Assembly (NCBI GenBank): GCA_016715105.1
Contig: JADKBO010000022.1
Span: 62,001-126,000, forward strand
Length of the DNA: 64,000 nucleotides
Source: Saprospiraceae bacterium
GTDB lineage: Bacteria > Bacteroidota > Bacteroidia > Chitinophagales > Saprospiraceae
Direction: 5' to 3'
In this document: positions 1 through 8,677 of the stretch, in pieces
How the letters are laid out: each line of letters opens with the position of its first letter
How positions within the stretch are numbered: the first letter of the stretch is position 1
Program-made: the position numbers and the translations under genes
The notes under the pieces: generated by a model
Seen by the model: only the letters and a program-made list of their open reading frames with translations
The model's database searches: none
What the model was told of the DNA's origin: nothing

Positions 1-2252
1 CTTGCAATTCTTATGTATTTAACCCTGATCCAACTGGAAATTATTCAACAGGTGTAAATATAGGAAGACTTTATAGTGGAAATTATACCGGTTATTATTG
101 TTTTAATGAATGTGCTGATTGTTATATTCCCACACCTGTTGCCCAGCCAAATCCTTATATTTTGGCAAATGATTTTATTGGTATAGAAAGATATTTAGCG
201 AGAAGTATCAGCATGGATGAAATGGTTCAATATTTTAGACACGAAGAAAATTGGTTTGGTAAAAGATTAATAGATACTCCTATTATGGGGGCAGGGATAG
301 TCCCTTGCACTAACCCATGTGATCAAAATTGCCTTTATAAATATTGCCCTGAAAAATACAAACAAGATTTAAATCTTTTAACTGATTTGAATGCTGCATT
401 TATTCGAGGAGTTGTTGGATATTATGCTGGGGAGAACACATTAATTCAATCAGATGTTGATCACTTTATTTCTGGGGCAGATCCCCTTGTGACGCGACGG
501 TTGTTGGCAATTAGAAAAGCTGTTAAAGATATAAATAGGGCATACGATGCTGCTCAACTTAGGCGGCCAATAGTTGAGGCATTTGTGCCCGAAAAAATAT
601 TTAAGGATCAGGTTCCAAAGGTTAAAATTCCAAAGTCTGTCATATCCTTGTTTTCATCTGAAATTGTGGCATCAGGTGAGGCAAACTATTATTTTGTCAG
701 TGGAAATACTAGTACCCCAAAAGACGATCTAAAATTTGATTATAATAAAATTGTTAAAAGAGTTGCAATTGTTACAGATAGTGAGTCAGAGCCTTATCTC
801 ATTAATTTGCAAGCAAAAATGTGGGTATTTTTTGTTTGCAAACAATTTATTGACATGGGTTATACAGCAATTCAGCTTTCTCAAATATCACAATGGAGCA
901 AATTGCAAGGTAATCTTCCCGACGGCCACAGAGGAATAACATCATCTCTAAATGTGGCTTCTGTTACTGATACTCAGACTAATAAAGAGAATTTTGGAGA
1001 AGAAATGAAGACAATGGAATGGAAGCAATTTGCCTATGAATTGACAAATCTTGTTGATAAAGTAAGGGAATATGCAAGAAGTAACAATAAATTTGTCCTT
1101 TTGTCTACACAGGCCGATAGAATTTATTATCGACATATAAAAAGCGGCACAACTTATATAAAACAATTTGGTGCTAACGGTAAACCACTTTATATTTTTG
1201 ATTACAATGGTGCTGCAATGAGACCAAGAGAAGTAAACGACCAAAATAATGTATATAATAATGGAAGAAATTTATATACAACATCTGGTGTTCAACTTTG
1301 TAGTCAGCCAAACGAAATGACAGAAAGTACATTCAATACAGTTATGCCTGGCTGCAATAATTGTCTTAAAGCTATAATAGATCCTTGTTCTGGAAAACAA
1401 TATGAAAGAAATGGAGAAGGTTGGTCACCTAGACCATGGGCAAATGAGCAACTACCAAGTGTATTGCCGAATGGTCGCTACTTTGCAAAGATGCCCCATT
1501 TAGTATATTTTGACGGTGGCGCAGGGGTCGATGTTCTCTCCCCAAGTAGTTTTCCTAGTGCTTGTTTACCATGGACAGGAGATGCTGTAAATAATCAACA
1601 CACTTATGGTTATGATGATTCTAGATGGTTTACAGAATTTGCTAAACTTGGAGGTCCTACTTGCATAAACAATTGGCTAAACCATCATTATATTAAGGTC
1701 AAGTCATTTGATTTCAATCCAGTTGTAAATACATTGTCTTCATATTATTTGGATTTACCAGGTCGCATTTTAAATAGAAAAATAAAGGAACAAGATTTGC
1801 AAGTACCAACTAGTTATGTTGGCTCAGTACCTTCAGATGCCTTCCGATTGGCAGATCCAGCTAATTCTGCTATAAAAAGTAATGTTATCAATTATTTATG
1901 GAAAGTTTTGGAAATTGATAATAATTCTATTTATATGACTTATGTAAATTATCAAAATACATATACTAGAAAATTTTCTGTTAGTAATCCCGACAGGAGT
2001 TCAATATATACATGGCATATTCTCTATTCTAACGGGACATGGGCACCAGTAACTTATGGAACTGAGAGGATTTTTGTAAATTCAACAAATATGTCATATA
2101 CGGTATACTTGAGGCAAGATAATTTAGGTTTACCACCGTCATATCACGGTACTAAAACAGTTTCAAGTAATTTTTCTCCTATTTCAGAGTCCCCTCAACT
2201 TTCAAATAGAGAGTCACTTAAATTTAGTTATTATCCAAATCCTGTAAAATGA
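1..2252 (+). CDS. Large secreted protein of unknown function, 5' end outside window
   Basis: The reading frame is open from position 3 with no start in view, so this is the C-terminal 750 residues of a longer protein; the first possible start at 162 (TTG) is only internal. I recognise no enzyme family. The sequence is rich in Cys, Tyr, Asn and Trp, for example paired Cys near CTNPCDQNC and CNNC, as expected for an exported protein with disulfides. The last residues before the stop, FSYYPNPVK, are the beginning of a T9SS type A sorting domain (the YPNP motif), and the rest of that domain is readable downstream in other frames up to 2464. The inferred location is therefore the cell surface or outside. 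Function unknown. Confidence 0.8.
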   Translation, partial: CNSYVFNPDPTGNYSTGVNIGRLYSGNYTGYYCFNECADCYIPTPVAQPNPYILANDFIGIERYLARSISMDEMVQYFRHEENWFGKRLIDTPIMGAGIVPCTNPCDQNCLYKYCPEKYKQDLNLLTDLNAAFIRGVVGYYAGENTLIQSDVDHFISGADPLVTRRLLAIRKAVKDINRAYDAAQLRRPIVEAFVPEKIFKDQVPKVKIPKSVISLFSSEIVASGEANYYFVSGNTSTPKDDLKFDYNKIVKRVAIVTDSESEPYLINLQAKMWVFFVCKQFIDMGYTAIQLSQISQWSKLQGNLPDGHRGITSSLNVASVTDTQTNKENFGEEMKTMEWKQFAYELTNLVDKVREYARSNNKFVLLSTQADRIYYRHIKSGTTYIKQFGANGKPLYIFDYNGAAMRPREVNDQNNVYNNGRNLYTTSGVQLCSQPNEMTESTFNTVMPGCNNCLKAIIDPCSGKQYERNGEGWSPRPWANEQLPSVLPNGRYFAKMPHLVYFDGGAGVDVLSPSSFPSACLPWTGDAVNNQHTYGYDDSRWFTEFAKLGGPTCINNWLNHHYIKVKSFDFNPVVNTLSSYYLDLPGRILNRKIKEQDLQVPTSYVGSVPSDAFRLADPANSAIKSNVINYLWKVLEIDNNSIYMTYVNYQNTYTRKFSVSNPDRSSIYTWHILYSNGTWAPVTYGTERIFVNSTNMSYTVYLRQDNLGLPPSYHGTKTVSSNFSPISESPQLSNRESLKFSYYPNPVK

Positions 2253-2464
2253 TGAATTATATGTTGAGTTGCAAAATGAAACAAATAATAAAAGCTATGA
2301 CTTATATATTTTGATTCTCTAGGTAAGTTGATTAGAAATTTAATTTGGTTGGGGGTAATAATTCTTTAAATGTATCAGACTTAGAAAATGGAATATATTA
2401 CAGCAAGATATTTAATGATAAAAATGAGTTCCAACATGGATTTAAATTTGTTTACCTAAAGTAG
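2250..2464 (+). pseudogene. Rest of the T9SS type A sorting domain of the preceding gene, frameshifted
   Basis: Just after the stop at 2250 the coding sense continues in other frames: DELYVELQNETNNKSYDLYI, then DSLGKLIRNLI, then NNSLNVSDLENGIYYSKIF and HGFKFVYLK followed by TAG at 2462-2464. Together with YPNPVK before the stop this is a normal ~75-residue type A sorting domain (YPNP, LYDxLGK-like, L.NGIYY). At least three small indels are needed, two of them at T or G runs near 2310 and 2345, which suggests sequencing error. Positions 2465-2619 show nothing recognisable. Confidence 0.75.
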
Positions 2465-2619
2465 GAAAAGCTGCAGATGCAATTTTTTTTAACTTTAGAA
2501 ATAAGTATTGAAGAAAATATTCATTAATTGCGGGGAAATAGATTTTAGTTTAAGAACGAAAAGGTGGAAAGTATCCCATTTTCTTATTACCAAAACATCT
2601 AAAAATTTATAGCTTTTCA

Positions 2620-4086
2620 TTACTGATTAACCTTGAGTTTAAAAACTTTTACTGCCCCTTTTTCATATATCAAGGAGTCATAAAAAATTTGGAAATCTTC
2701 CTGACTATCCACAACCCTTGTAGTGCTATACATATATTTAACATCATAATTGCGAATCATATCATCTACCCATTCTTTTGGTAAATGATCATGATCAAAT
2801 ACATATCCTAGTTTATCAATGAGGTAGGGGAATATATATCCACTGTAGTCATTAATCATGATACATTTTGCATCATTGGGTACAATGTTTCTCAGTGTTT
2901 CCCGGTCATTGAGTAGAGTAGGATCATAGAAGGATTGTTGCACAGACCACAATTTAGTAGATGTAAAGTATGCATGAATTGGCATTGCAATAATTGCAAA
3001 ACTCAAAAATGATTGATATAAAATATTTTTGTCCAGAATTTGAGTTATTCCATACGCAATGATGACAAAAAATATCAAAAAGAATGGCATCATATAATAG
3101 TCATGTACAATGTCAATCATAGAAATCTCAAAGAAAAAGTATCCTAATAATCCTAGTCCCATAACTCCAAAAAGCCAAAAGTTGGAAGTGAGGTACTTTT
3201 TATTTTTTAAAATGTAAAATATTCCAACAAAGAAAATTATCAAAGAAGGATATCCCATTAACAATCTTGGCCACATGACCTCTAAATGGTGTTTCAGGAT
3301 GTACCAATACCGTTCTGCTGGCAAAGGTGTTTTGATTATTCCACCAACAATTGTAGTCGTTCCCCATTCTCCCATAACCCAACCATACCATAGAATAGGG
3401 CCGAGGAGTGCAAGTGAGTAAGAAATAAAAATTTGTTTCGTTTTCCTTTGATATCCTTCTTTTCTTTTTATCAATGTTTGAATGAAATAAGTCGCAGGAA
3501 GCGCACCAAAAAGTATATATGGGAGCTTAGCCAGGATAGAAACAGACATAAAAATTGCCGAAATCACCATATATTTACCTTCAAGTGAATTTTTATATTT
3601 TATAAAATACGCCAGCGCAAAAATTCCCATGCTGAGCGCAAAAACATCAGGAAGGGGATTCATAGTGTAGTAATAGAAAACTGGAGAAAAATTGAAAGCT
3701 ACAGCCGTTATAAGAGCAACCACCTTGTTGAAAAAAAGTTCAAGAATTAATAAATACATGCCAATAACTCCCAAGAAGCCAAATAAAAACATACAAATTC
3801 TTGTGTTTAAAATTGATTCTCCAAAAATTTTATTCACAGATGCAATGAGCCATTGCATGATGGGAAACTCCATTCTCAAAATATTACTCCCATTATTGTT
3901 GAAGCAATTATGTCTTGGGTTCAAAATGTTGTAATCATATCTAGTAAATTGCTGGATATTCAGTTGCGTTTGGGATTGTCGCCATAAATGTTTCCCTATT
4001 AAATCAGTCTTGAAAACATTGAAATGCATTGCTATTGATAAAAGAAATAATGCAGAAAAGCATATAAGAAGAAGTTTTTTTGACAT
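2620..4086 (-). CDS. Glycosyltransferase family 39-like integral membrane protein
   Basis: 488 residues with an N-terminal membrane segment and about ten further hydrophobic segments, then a soluble C-terminal tail from about residue 400. Near residue 35 it has the WRQSQT sequence, and near residue 75 the EFPIMQW sequence; both are typical of Bacteroidota GT39/ArnT-like GT-C enzymes, which transfer sugars from polyprenyl-phosphate donors on the outer face of the inner membrane. Acceptor and sugar cannot be told from sequence. It is divergent from the related gene starting at 4226, with a 139-base shared upstream gap. Family call is from motifs and topology; the function is inferred. Confidence 0.7.
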   Translation of the reverse strand: MSKKLLLICFSALFLLSIAMHFNVFKTDLIGKHLWRQSQTQLNIQQFTRYDYNILNPRHNCFNNNGSNILRMEFPIMQWLIASVNKIFGESILNTRICMFLFGFLGVIGMYLLILELFFNKVVALITAVAFNFSPVFYYYTMNPLPDVFALSMGIFALAYFIKYKNSLEGKYMVISAIFMSVSILAKLPYILFGALPATYFIQTLIKRKEGYQRKTKQIFISYSLALLGPILWYGWVMGEWGTTTIVGGIIKTPLPAERYWYILKHHLEVMWPRLLMGYPSLIIFFVGIFYILKNKKYLTSNFWLFGVMGLGLLGYFFFEISMIDIVHDYYMMPFFLIFFVIIAYGITQILDKNILYQSFLSFAIIAMPIHAYFTSTKLWSVQQSFYDPTLLNDRETLRNIVPNDAKCIMINDYSGYIFPYLIDKLGYVFDHDHLPKEWVDDMIRNYDVKYMYSTTRVVDSQEDFQIFYDSLIYEKGAVKVFKLKVNQ

Positions 4087-4225
4087 TAATCTTTTTTTTT
4101 CTATTGAAAATAATCAAAAATTCAATGTAGGTAAATAAGGTGAAAATGAAAAGCCTTACTGTATCTGCAAATATGATCTTTTTCTTTAGTATAAATTGTA
4201 TCTTTCATCGAAAAATTAGAGGTAT

Positions 4226-5645
4226 ATGTTGTCGAAATTATCCAAGACAAGGGTTGTTTTTTTGATTTTAGGCGTCATGCTTTTTGTAGTTTCATTGATT
4301 AGGGCTAATAATTTATCTATGACACATGATGAATGTTCAAGCATTTTTGGGCTTATTCATGAGGATAATTATTTGTTCTTATTCAAAAAAGGAGAATGGC
4401 TTACAGCCAATAATCACTGGTTGAATACTATGTCCTTTCAGTTTTTTCACCTGTTATTTGGGATGAAAGCCTTGGCGCTTCGCTTTGGCAGTGTTTTGAT
4501 GGCACCGATCTTTACTTATGCGACTTATTTCATTTGTAAGAAAATTAGATCTTGATTTTTATATTCAGATATTGGTTGCAGCTTTATTATTGACGAGTCC
4601 GATATTACTTGACTATTTTAGTCTTGCAAGGGGATATGGTATGGCAATCACTTTTGTAATGACTTCCCTTGCTTTTATCTTGGCATACTTGGAAGGTAAT
4701 AGCAAAGCGGCATTGATTGGGTTTGTAGTATCTGCCATACTTTCTACCTTATCCATTTTTTCAAATATCATATTTTACTTTGTCTTTAGCGGGGTTTAGC
4801 CTTGATATTATGGAGAATGAAAAAGTTGACAAAGTCTTTTTGTAATCTCAATATTAGGTTTGTTTGTAATGGCCGTTTTAACCTACATACCAATATCAGC
4901 ATTATCAAAAGCTGATGAATTTAGGTGGGGTACTGATATCCTTACAGATTCTTTTGCATCTTATTTTTCTGAATTCAACCATCACCAAAAATACATGGGA
5001 AAACCTGAAATTCTGGTCGGTGTATTTGGTACCTTCATAGCATTAGCCATAATCGCTGCGTTTGTTTTTTTGTCTAGAAAACCAAAGACCCTTAAAGAAG
5101 AATTTTTTGTTTTTATAGTATAGCATTTCTAGTTTATTTTATCAATGCTTGTAACAAATTTAGCTTTAAATGCGAAGTTTCCAATTGATAGGAAAACATT
5201 GATATATCTACCATTCTTTGGATTAATCATTGCACTATATGCAGATTTGTTGTTGAGTGAAGGAATGAAAAAATTTGTAGGCATTGTTGTTGGTGGCTTT
5301 TTATTCTTTCATTTTTATAAATCTTTGAATATGAATGGCACTTGGGAATGGTGGTATGATGCAAATACAGAAGAACTTGTGAAAAATATAGAAGATTTGC
5401 AAAAGGATGTACCAGCAAAAGTTGGAGTTCACTGGATGTTTCTTCCTGCCTCCAACTATTACAATCATTTCTTTTATGAAGATAAACTAGAGCTAATTCA
5501 CTATACCAATGGTGATGTTATAAATGAAAGTCTGGATTATTATTTGATATTTATGGGAGATTATGAACCATTTAGGGAGAAATTTGACATTCTTGAAGAA
5601 AGACCTGCTTCACAACAATTATTGATCAAAAAGAAAAGCCAATAG
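4226..5645 (+). pseudogene. GT39-like membrane glycosyltransferase, broken by frameshifts
   Basis: Four consecutive open frames (4226-4555, 4518-4799, 4860-5123, 5145-5645) read as one membrane protein of about 470 residues. The first has a start at 4226, a membrane segment and the sequence SMTHDECSS, which carries the acidic pair expected early in GT-C enzymes; the middle pieces are membrane segments; the last piece is a membrane segment plus a soluble tail. Frame changes occur near 4550, 4795, 4845 and 5120. For instance, GLALILWRMKKLTKSF and VISILGLFVMAVLTYIPISA join across 4800-4860 in two frames. The remaining sequence shows no decay, so sequencing indels are more likely than a real pseudogene. 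Neighbours are other GT-C-like proteins. Confidence 0.7.
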
Positions 5646-5763
5646 GTGAAACTCTTACCACTAATAGGTGCTCAAAAAACTCTTGTAAGTATTGCTCTTG
5701 CTCCTACAAGTATATCATCAGGATTTTGATATAACAAAAATTAATTCAATTTGACACGACCTT

Positions 5764-7572
5764 TTACTCTTCAAATTGTTCTACAACCAAATTATCAATT
5801 ATCAATTCTTTATCAGCACCCGTATTCCACCAAACTAATTCTACGGAAGAGAAATTTTCATTTGGCAGCTTCACATCAAAGTAAATTGACCTAGCTATAT
5901 TGTCGTCCAGAAACCTGTAAAGCTTGATGGCATTTCTTTTTATCTCTACATCATGTGATTTAAAAGAAACAATCAGTTGGGTCATTCTGACAGATTCCCA
6001 TTCTTTTTTCTCACACCAATAATCTGCAGTGGCTCTTAACCAACTTCCATTTTTGCTGTCAATCGGCAAGGTATAAGTATTTGTGAATTGCCTTTCTGCA
6101 TTGACAAATTCAGCAATACTCCCACCGTATTTCTTATCGGCTTGCATGAGGAATGGATCATTATCAAAATTATTGGTATATACTACTTTTACTTTTTTGC
6201 GCTCACCTTCAAAAATTTTATTTGTGTCGTAAAGTTTTACAACATCTTCTGTAATTGACCAGCGACCGATTACTCGTGCAAGATATCTAGGAGACATGTT
6301 GGATACATCTATAAGTCCTCCCAAATGCACCTGATGTGTCCACCAAATATTATAATAGATACATATGCCCAAGAATGCTGAAACCACTGATTTCCAGATG
6401 ATTTTGGATTGATTTTCAAAAACATCTTGTAGCAAAATTGCAACACCAAAAAGTAATATCGGATATGATTGTATCATTGCTCTACCACCATACCACCATA
6501 CATCCCAGCAAACCACTATATATGTATTTACAATGGTAAACAAAACAATTGCTAACCACGGCATGGAACGTTTGATTACCATGATGATCATTCCTATGAT
6601 GGATAAAATCATGATTGGGGTATAAACAAGCCACCCACTTCTGATGCTAAAAACATAATCTTTGAAATGTGGGTGGAACCAGGAAAAACCCTGGTCCTGA
6701 TAGGCGTAAATGAGCCATTCTTGTCCCGCATATCGATAGTAAGCCAACTGAATAAAAACCACACAAAATGCAATAAATCCAGCCATAAGTATTTGGTTTT
6801 TATGTAACCATAAATATTCCAGTCGCCCTTTTATCTCGTCTTTTGTGAAATTTTTCATACCCCACATCACAGGAATCATTGCACAAATGACTTCCGTTGG
6901 TCTCGTCAAGGCGCATATTCCAACAATAAAACCTATAAAAAGAGCCCCTTTTATTGTGGGATTTTGGTAGTATTTTATTGTGGTCCAAATCAATAAACAA
7001 TACCAGGTGAAGAGCCAGTTGTGAGACATAGCATTGTCGATGGCAGCGTAATTGAGGTAGTTTGTCGCCAGTATAAGTATGGCCAGACATAACATCACAA
7101 TTTTGTCAGAAAAGTAGTGTAAGAGTATTTTTCTCAAATACCACAAACCCAGAAAACACATAAGCAAACTTCCAAATTGTATGGCAAATTGATAAGGTAT
7201 ACTGAAACCATCTGCAGGGTAACCCAACACCGGAGCTACCAAATGGGCAATCAGGAAGAAAGGTAAATATTGCAATGCCTGACCGCAAGTATATTTCATG
7301 ATATTGTGACCAGACCGATGCTTGAAATACTGATATGGGGAAGTTGTAGGACTATATTTGGCCATAATCGAATCCGAGAAAGACAAAAGTTTCACATCTT
7401 TATAAATGAAAATGGCTGGTAAATACCAGTAATATCCTGAAACGTCCAAACTAATGGTTGCTTCACTGCCAGTTTTCTGAAATTTTGGGTAATAAAAAAA
7501 GGAAACCAAAAAGATGAAAAGAGATAATAAGTAGACTGTTTTCTTCGAACACATTGCAGAATTGGTTTGCAT
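5764..7572 (-). CDS. Multi-spanning membrane protein, GT-C-like (copy 1 of a duplicate)
   Basis: 602 residues: a first membrane segment at about residues 10-27, then roughly ten more, with a soluble domain from about residue 430 to the end. Early loop sequence SGYYWYLPAIFIYKD and later GLTRPTE and RSGWLVYTPIM are shared with the copy at 8678-10495; most of the two proteins is identical by eye, including the start and the C-terminal LVVEQF. The layout (many membrane segments and a large first loop with acidic residues) resembles GT-C glycosyltransferases, and neighbours are GT39-like, but I see no decisive motif. Function: unknown, possibly envelope glycan assembly (inference). Confidence 0.65.
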   Translation of the reverse strand: MQTNSAMCSKKTVYLLSLFIFLVSFFYYPKFQKTGSEATISLDVSGYYWYLPAIFIYKDVKLLSFSDSIMAKYSPTTSPYQYFKHRSGHNIMKYTCGQALQYLPFFLIAHLVAPVLGYPADGFSIPYQFAIQFGSLLMCFLGLWYLRKILLHYFSDKIVMLCLAILILATNYLNYAAIDNAMSHNWLFTWYCLLIWTTIKYYQNPTIKGALFIGFIVGICALTRPTEVICAMIPVMWGMKNFTKDEIKGRLEYLWLHKNQILMAGFIAFCVVFIQLAYYRYAGQEWLIYAYQDQGFSWFHPHFKDYVFSIRSGWLVYTPIMILSIIGMIIMVIKRSMPWLAIVLFTIVNTYIVVCWDVWWYGGRAMIQSYPILLFGVAILLQDVFENQSKIIWKSVVSAFLGICIYYNIWWTHQVHLGGLIDVSNMSPRYLARVIGRWSITEDVVKLYDTNKIFEGERKKVKVVYTNNFDNDPFLMQADKKYGGSIAEFVNAERQFTNTYTLPIDSKNGSWLRATADYWCEKKEWESVRMTQLIVSFKSHDVEIKRNAIKLYRFLDDNIARSIYFDVKLPNENFSSVELVWWNTGADKELIIDNLVVEQFEE

Positions 7573-7660
7573 GTCGAAAGATAAGTGTTGTCCAACTTTC
7601 TAGGGCCAATATGCTTTATAATTTTCTTAAAACTTTTGATGCTTTGTTTCAAAAAGCAAT
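7573..7660. repeat. Duplicated leader region, copy 1
   Basis: The 88 bases upstream of the 5764-7572 gene match the region upstream of the second copy (about 10496-10582). Both begin with GTCGAAAGATAA and share CAATATGCTTTATAATTTTC, with scattered differences. So the duplication included the promoter/leader, not only the coding sequence. The rest of the gap to 7722 shows nothing clear. Confidence 0.7.
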
Positions 7661-7722
7661 GGCTTTAATTCCAAATTATGAAATGTGTGCTTTGATTGAA
7701 TGGTAAAATTCAGTGCTGATGT

Positions 7723-8184
7723 TTATTTCGAAAACAATCGGTCATCAAATCTGAATGGAATGATTTCGGTAATTTGAACCTGTTTGATGTCAGCATGTGC
7801 CGGGTTGATCAAATAATTGTATTCTTGAATGACAACTGCAGAAGGAACCTTCATCACCAGATGCTCGGCTTGATCAATAAAATCATCTCCGATTGCTTGA
7901 GTGGTCAATGAATGTAGAGATACATTCCAGTTGAGCGGCAGTTTCATAAAAGGTATTTCAAGCATGGGTGTTTCATCTGGAATCAAAATACTCACCAAAT
8001 GATAATCTTTTGGTGCCATACCAAGTGGTAAATGCACGGCAACTTCAAGTGCACAAAGTGAAATAGATTGGCTGGTATATACAAGCGGAATACCGCGACT
8101 GTTCCAACGACCTCCAGCCTTTCGGGCACCTTCACCACTGAGGTCTCGAGCATACTTTTCCCTGCTCAGCCTGTAAACAATCAT
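7723..8184 (-). CDS. RES-domain toxin of a type II toxin-antitoxin system
   Basis: 153 residues, the usual size for RES toxins. The family's conserved residues are visible: Arg26 in GGRWNSRGIPLVY, Tyr36, Glu47 in ALEVAVH, and Ser115 in VPSAVV followed by NYLINPAH. Characterised RES toxins (MbcT, Res/ParT) degrade or transfer NAD+ or ADP-ribose and so stop growth; that activity is inferred here from the family. It starts inside the end of the antitoxin gene (4-base overlap, 8181-8184), so the two are translated as one operon, antitoxin first. The pair sits between the two copies of a membrane gene. Confidence 0.9.
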   Translation of the reverse strand: MIVYRLSREKYARDLSGEGARKAGGRWNSRGIPLVYTSQSISLCALEVAVHLPLGMAPKDYHLVSILIPDETPMLEIPFMKLPLNWNVSLHSLTTQAIGDDFIDQAEHLVMKVPSAVVIQEYNYLINPAHADIKQVQITEIIPFRFDDRLFSK

Positions 8185-8594
8185 GCCAGTACGCCGTGTT
8201 CTATACGAGTAAGCTCATCATTGATGAGGTTGATACCCAAAGTGCTGGTGAGTAACAACTTGGGTTGAATGTGCCCCAATGCAATACTCTCTGTCTCTAA
8301 CCAAAGGCTAAATGTTTTCCTTGTACCAAAAATCTCCTCTCCTTTACTAAATAGCAGGGCAATCTCTACCAATTGTTGAGATTGTAATGGCTCAAAAGAT
8401 TTATTTTCCTTTTCATATCGTTGCAAAGACCGCTCAGATAAATGCAAAAATGATGACCACTCCTTCATGGAGAAACTGGTATTTTTTATAAATTCTTTGA
8501 ATGACTTGAATGAAACTCCTTTATTGATCTCTTGTATCAATGCAAAGATGGAGTTGTCGTCCTTGGATTTATAAGTAAGTGCTTGAAGTGTCAT
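8181..8594 (-). CDS. Xre/MbcA/ParS-type antitoxin
   Basis: 137 residues with the standard two-part design. The N-terminal half (about residues 25-80) is an Xre-like DNA-binding domain, with SFSMKEWSSFLHLSERSLQRY as its helix-turn-helix part. The C-terminal half (about 80-137) is the MbcA/ParS toxin-binding domain, including FGTRKTFSLWLETESIALG and a terminal LTRIEHGVLA of the LxRIExGV(x)A type. Known partners bind and block RES toxins and repress their own operon. The repeats at 8614-8663, just upstream, are a likely operator. Gene order (antitoxin then toxin, overlapping) matches the family. Confidence 0.9.
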   Translation of the reverse strand: MTLQALTYKSKDDNSIFALIQEINKGVSFKSFKEFIKNTSFSMKEWSSFLHLSERSLQRYEKENKSFEPLQSQQLVEIALLFSKGEEIFGTRKTFSLWLETESIALGHIQPKLLLTSTLGINLINDELTRIEHGVLA

Positions 8595-8613
8595 AATTAT
8601 TCTTTGTTGTATT

Positions 8614-8663
8614 AATGAAACTTGTCGTAAATATAACGCTATTTGTCGTAGTTTTGTTTCATT
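8614..8663 (-). promoter_or_regulatory. Probable operator of the RES/Xre operon
   Basis: Twenty bases upstream of the antitoxin start, an inverted pair AATGAAAC (8614-8621) and GTTTCATT (8656-8663) encloses a direct pair TTGTCGTA (8622-8629 and 8643-8650) spaced exactly 21 bases, two DNA turns. Such spacing suits binding by two antitoxin dimers. The repeats are seen directly; operator function is inferred. Confidence 0.55.
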
Positions 8664-8677
8664 GATGTTTTTTTATT

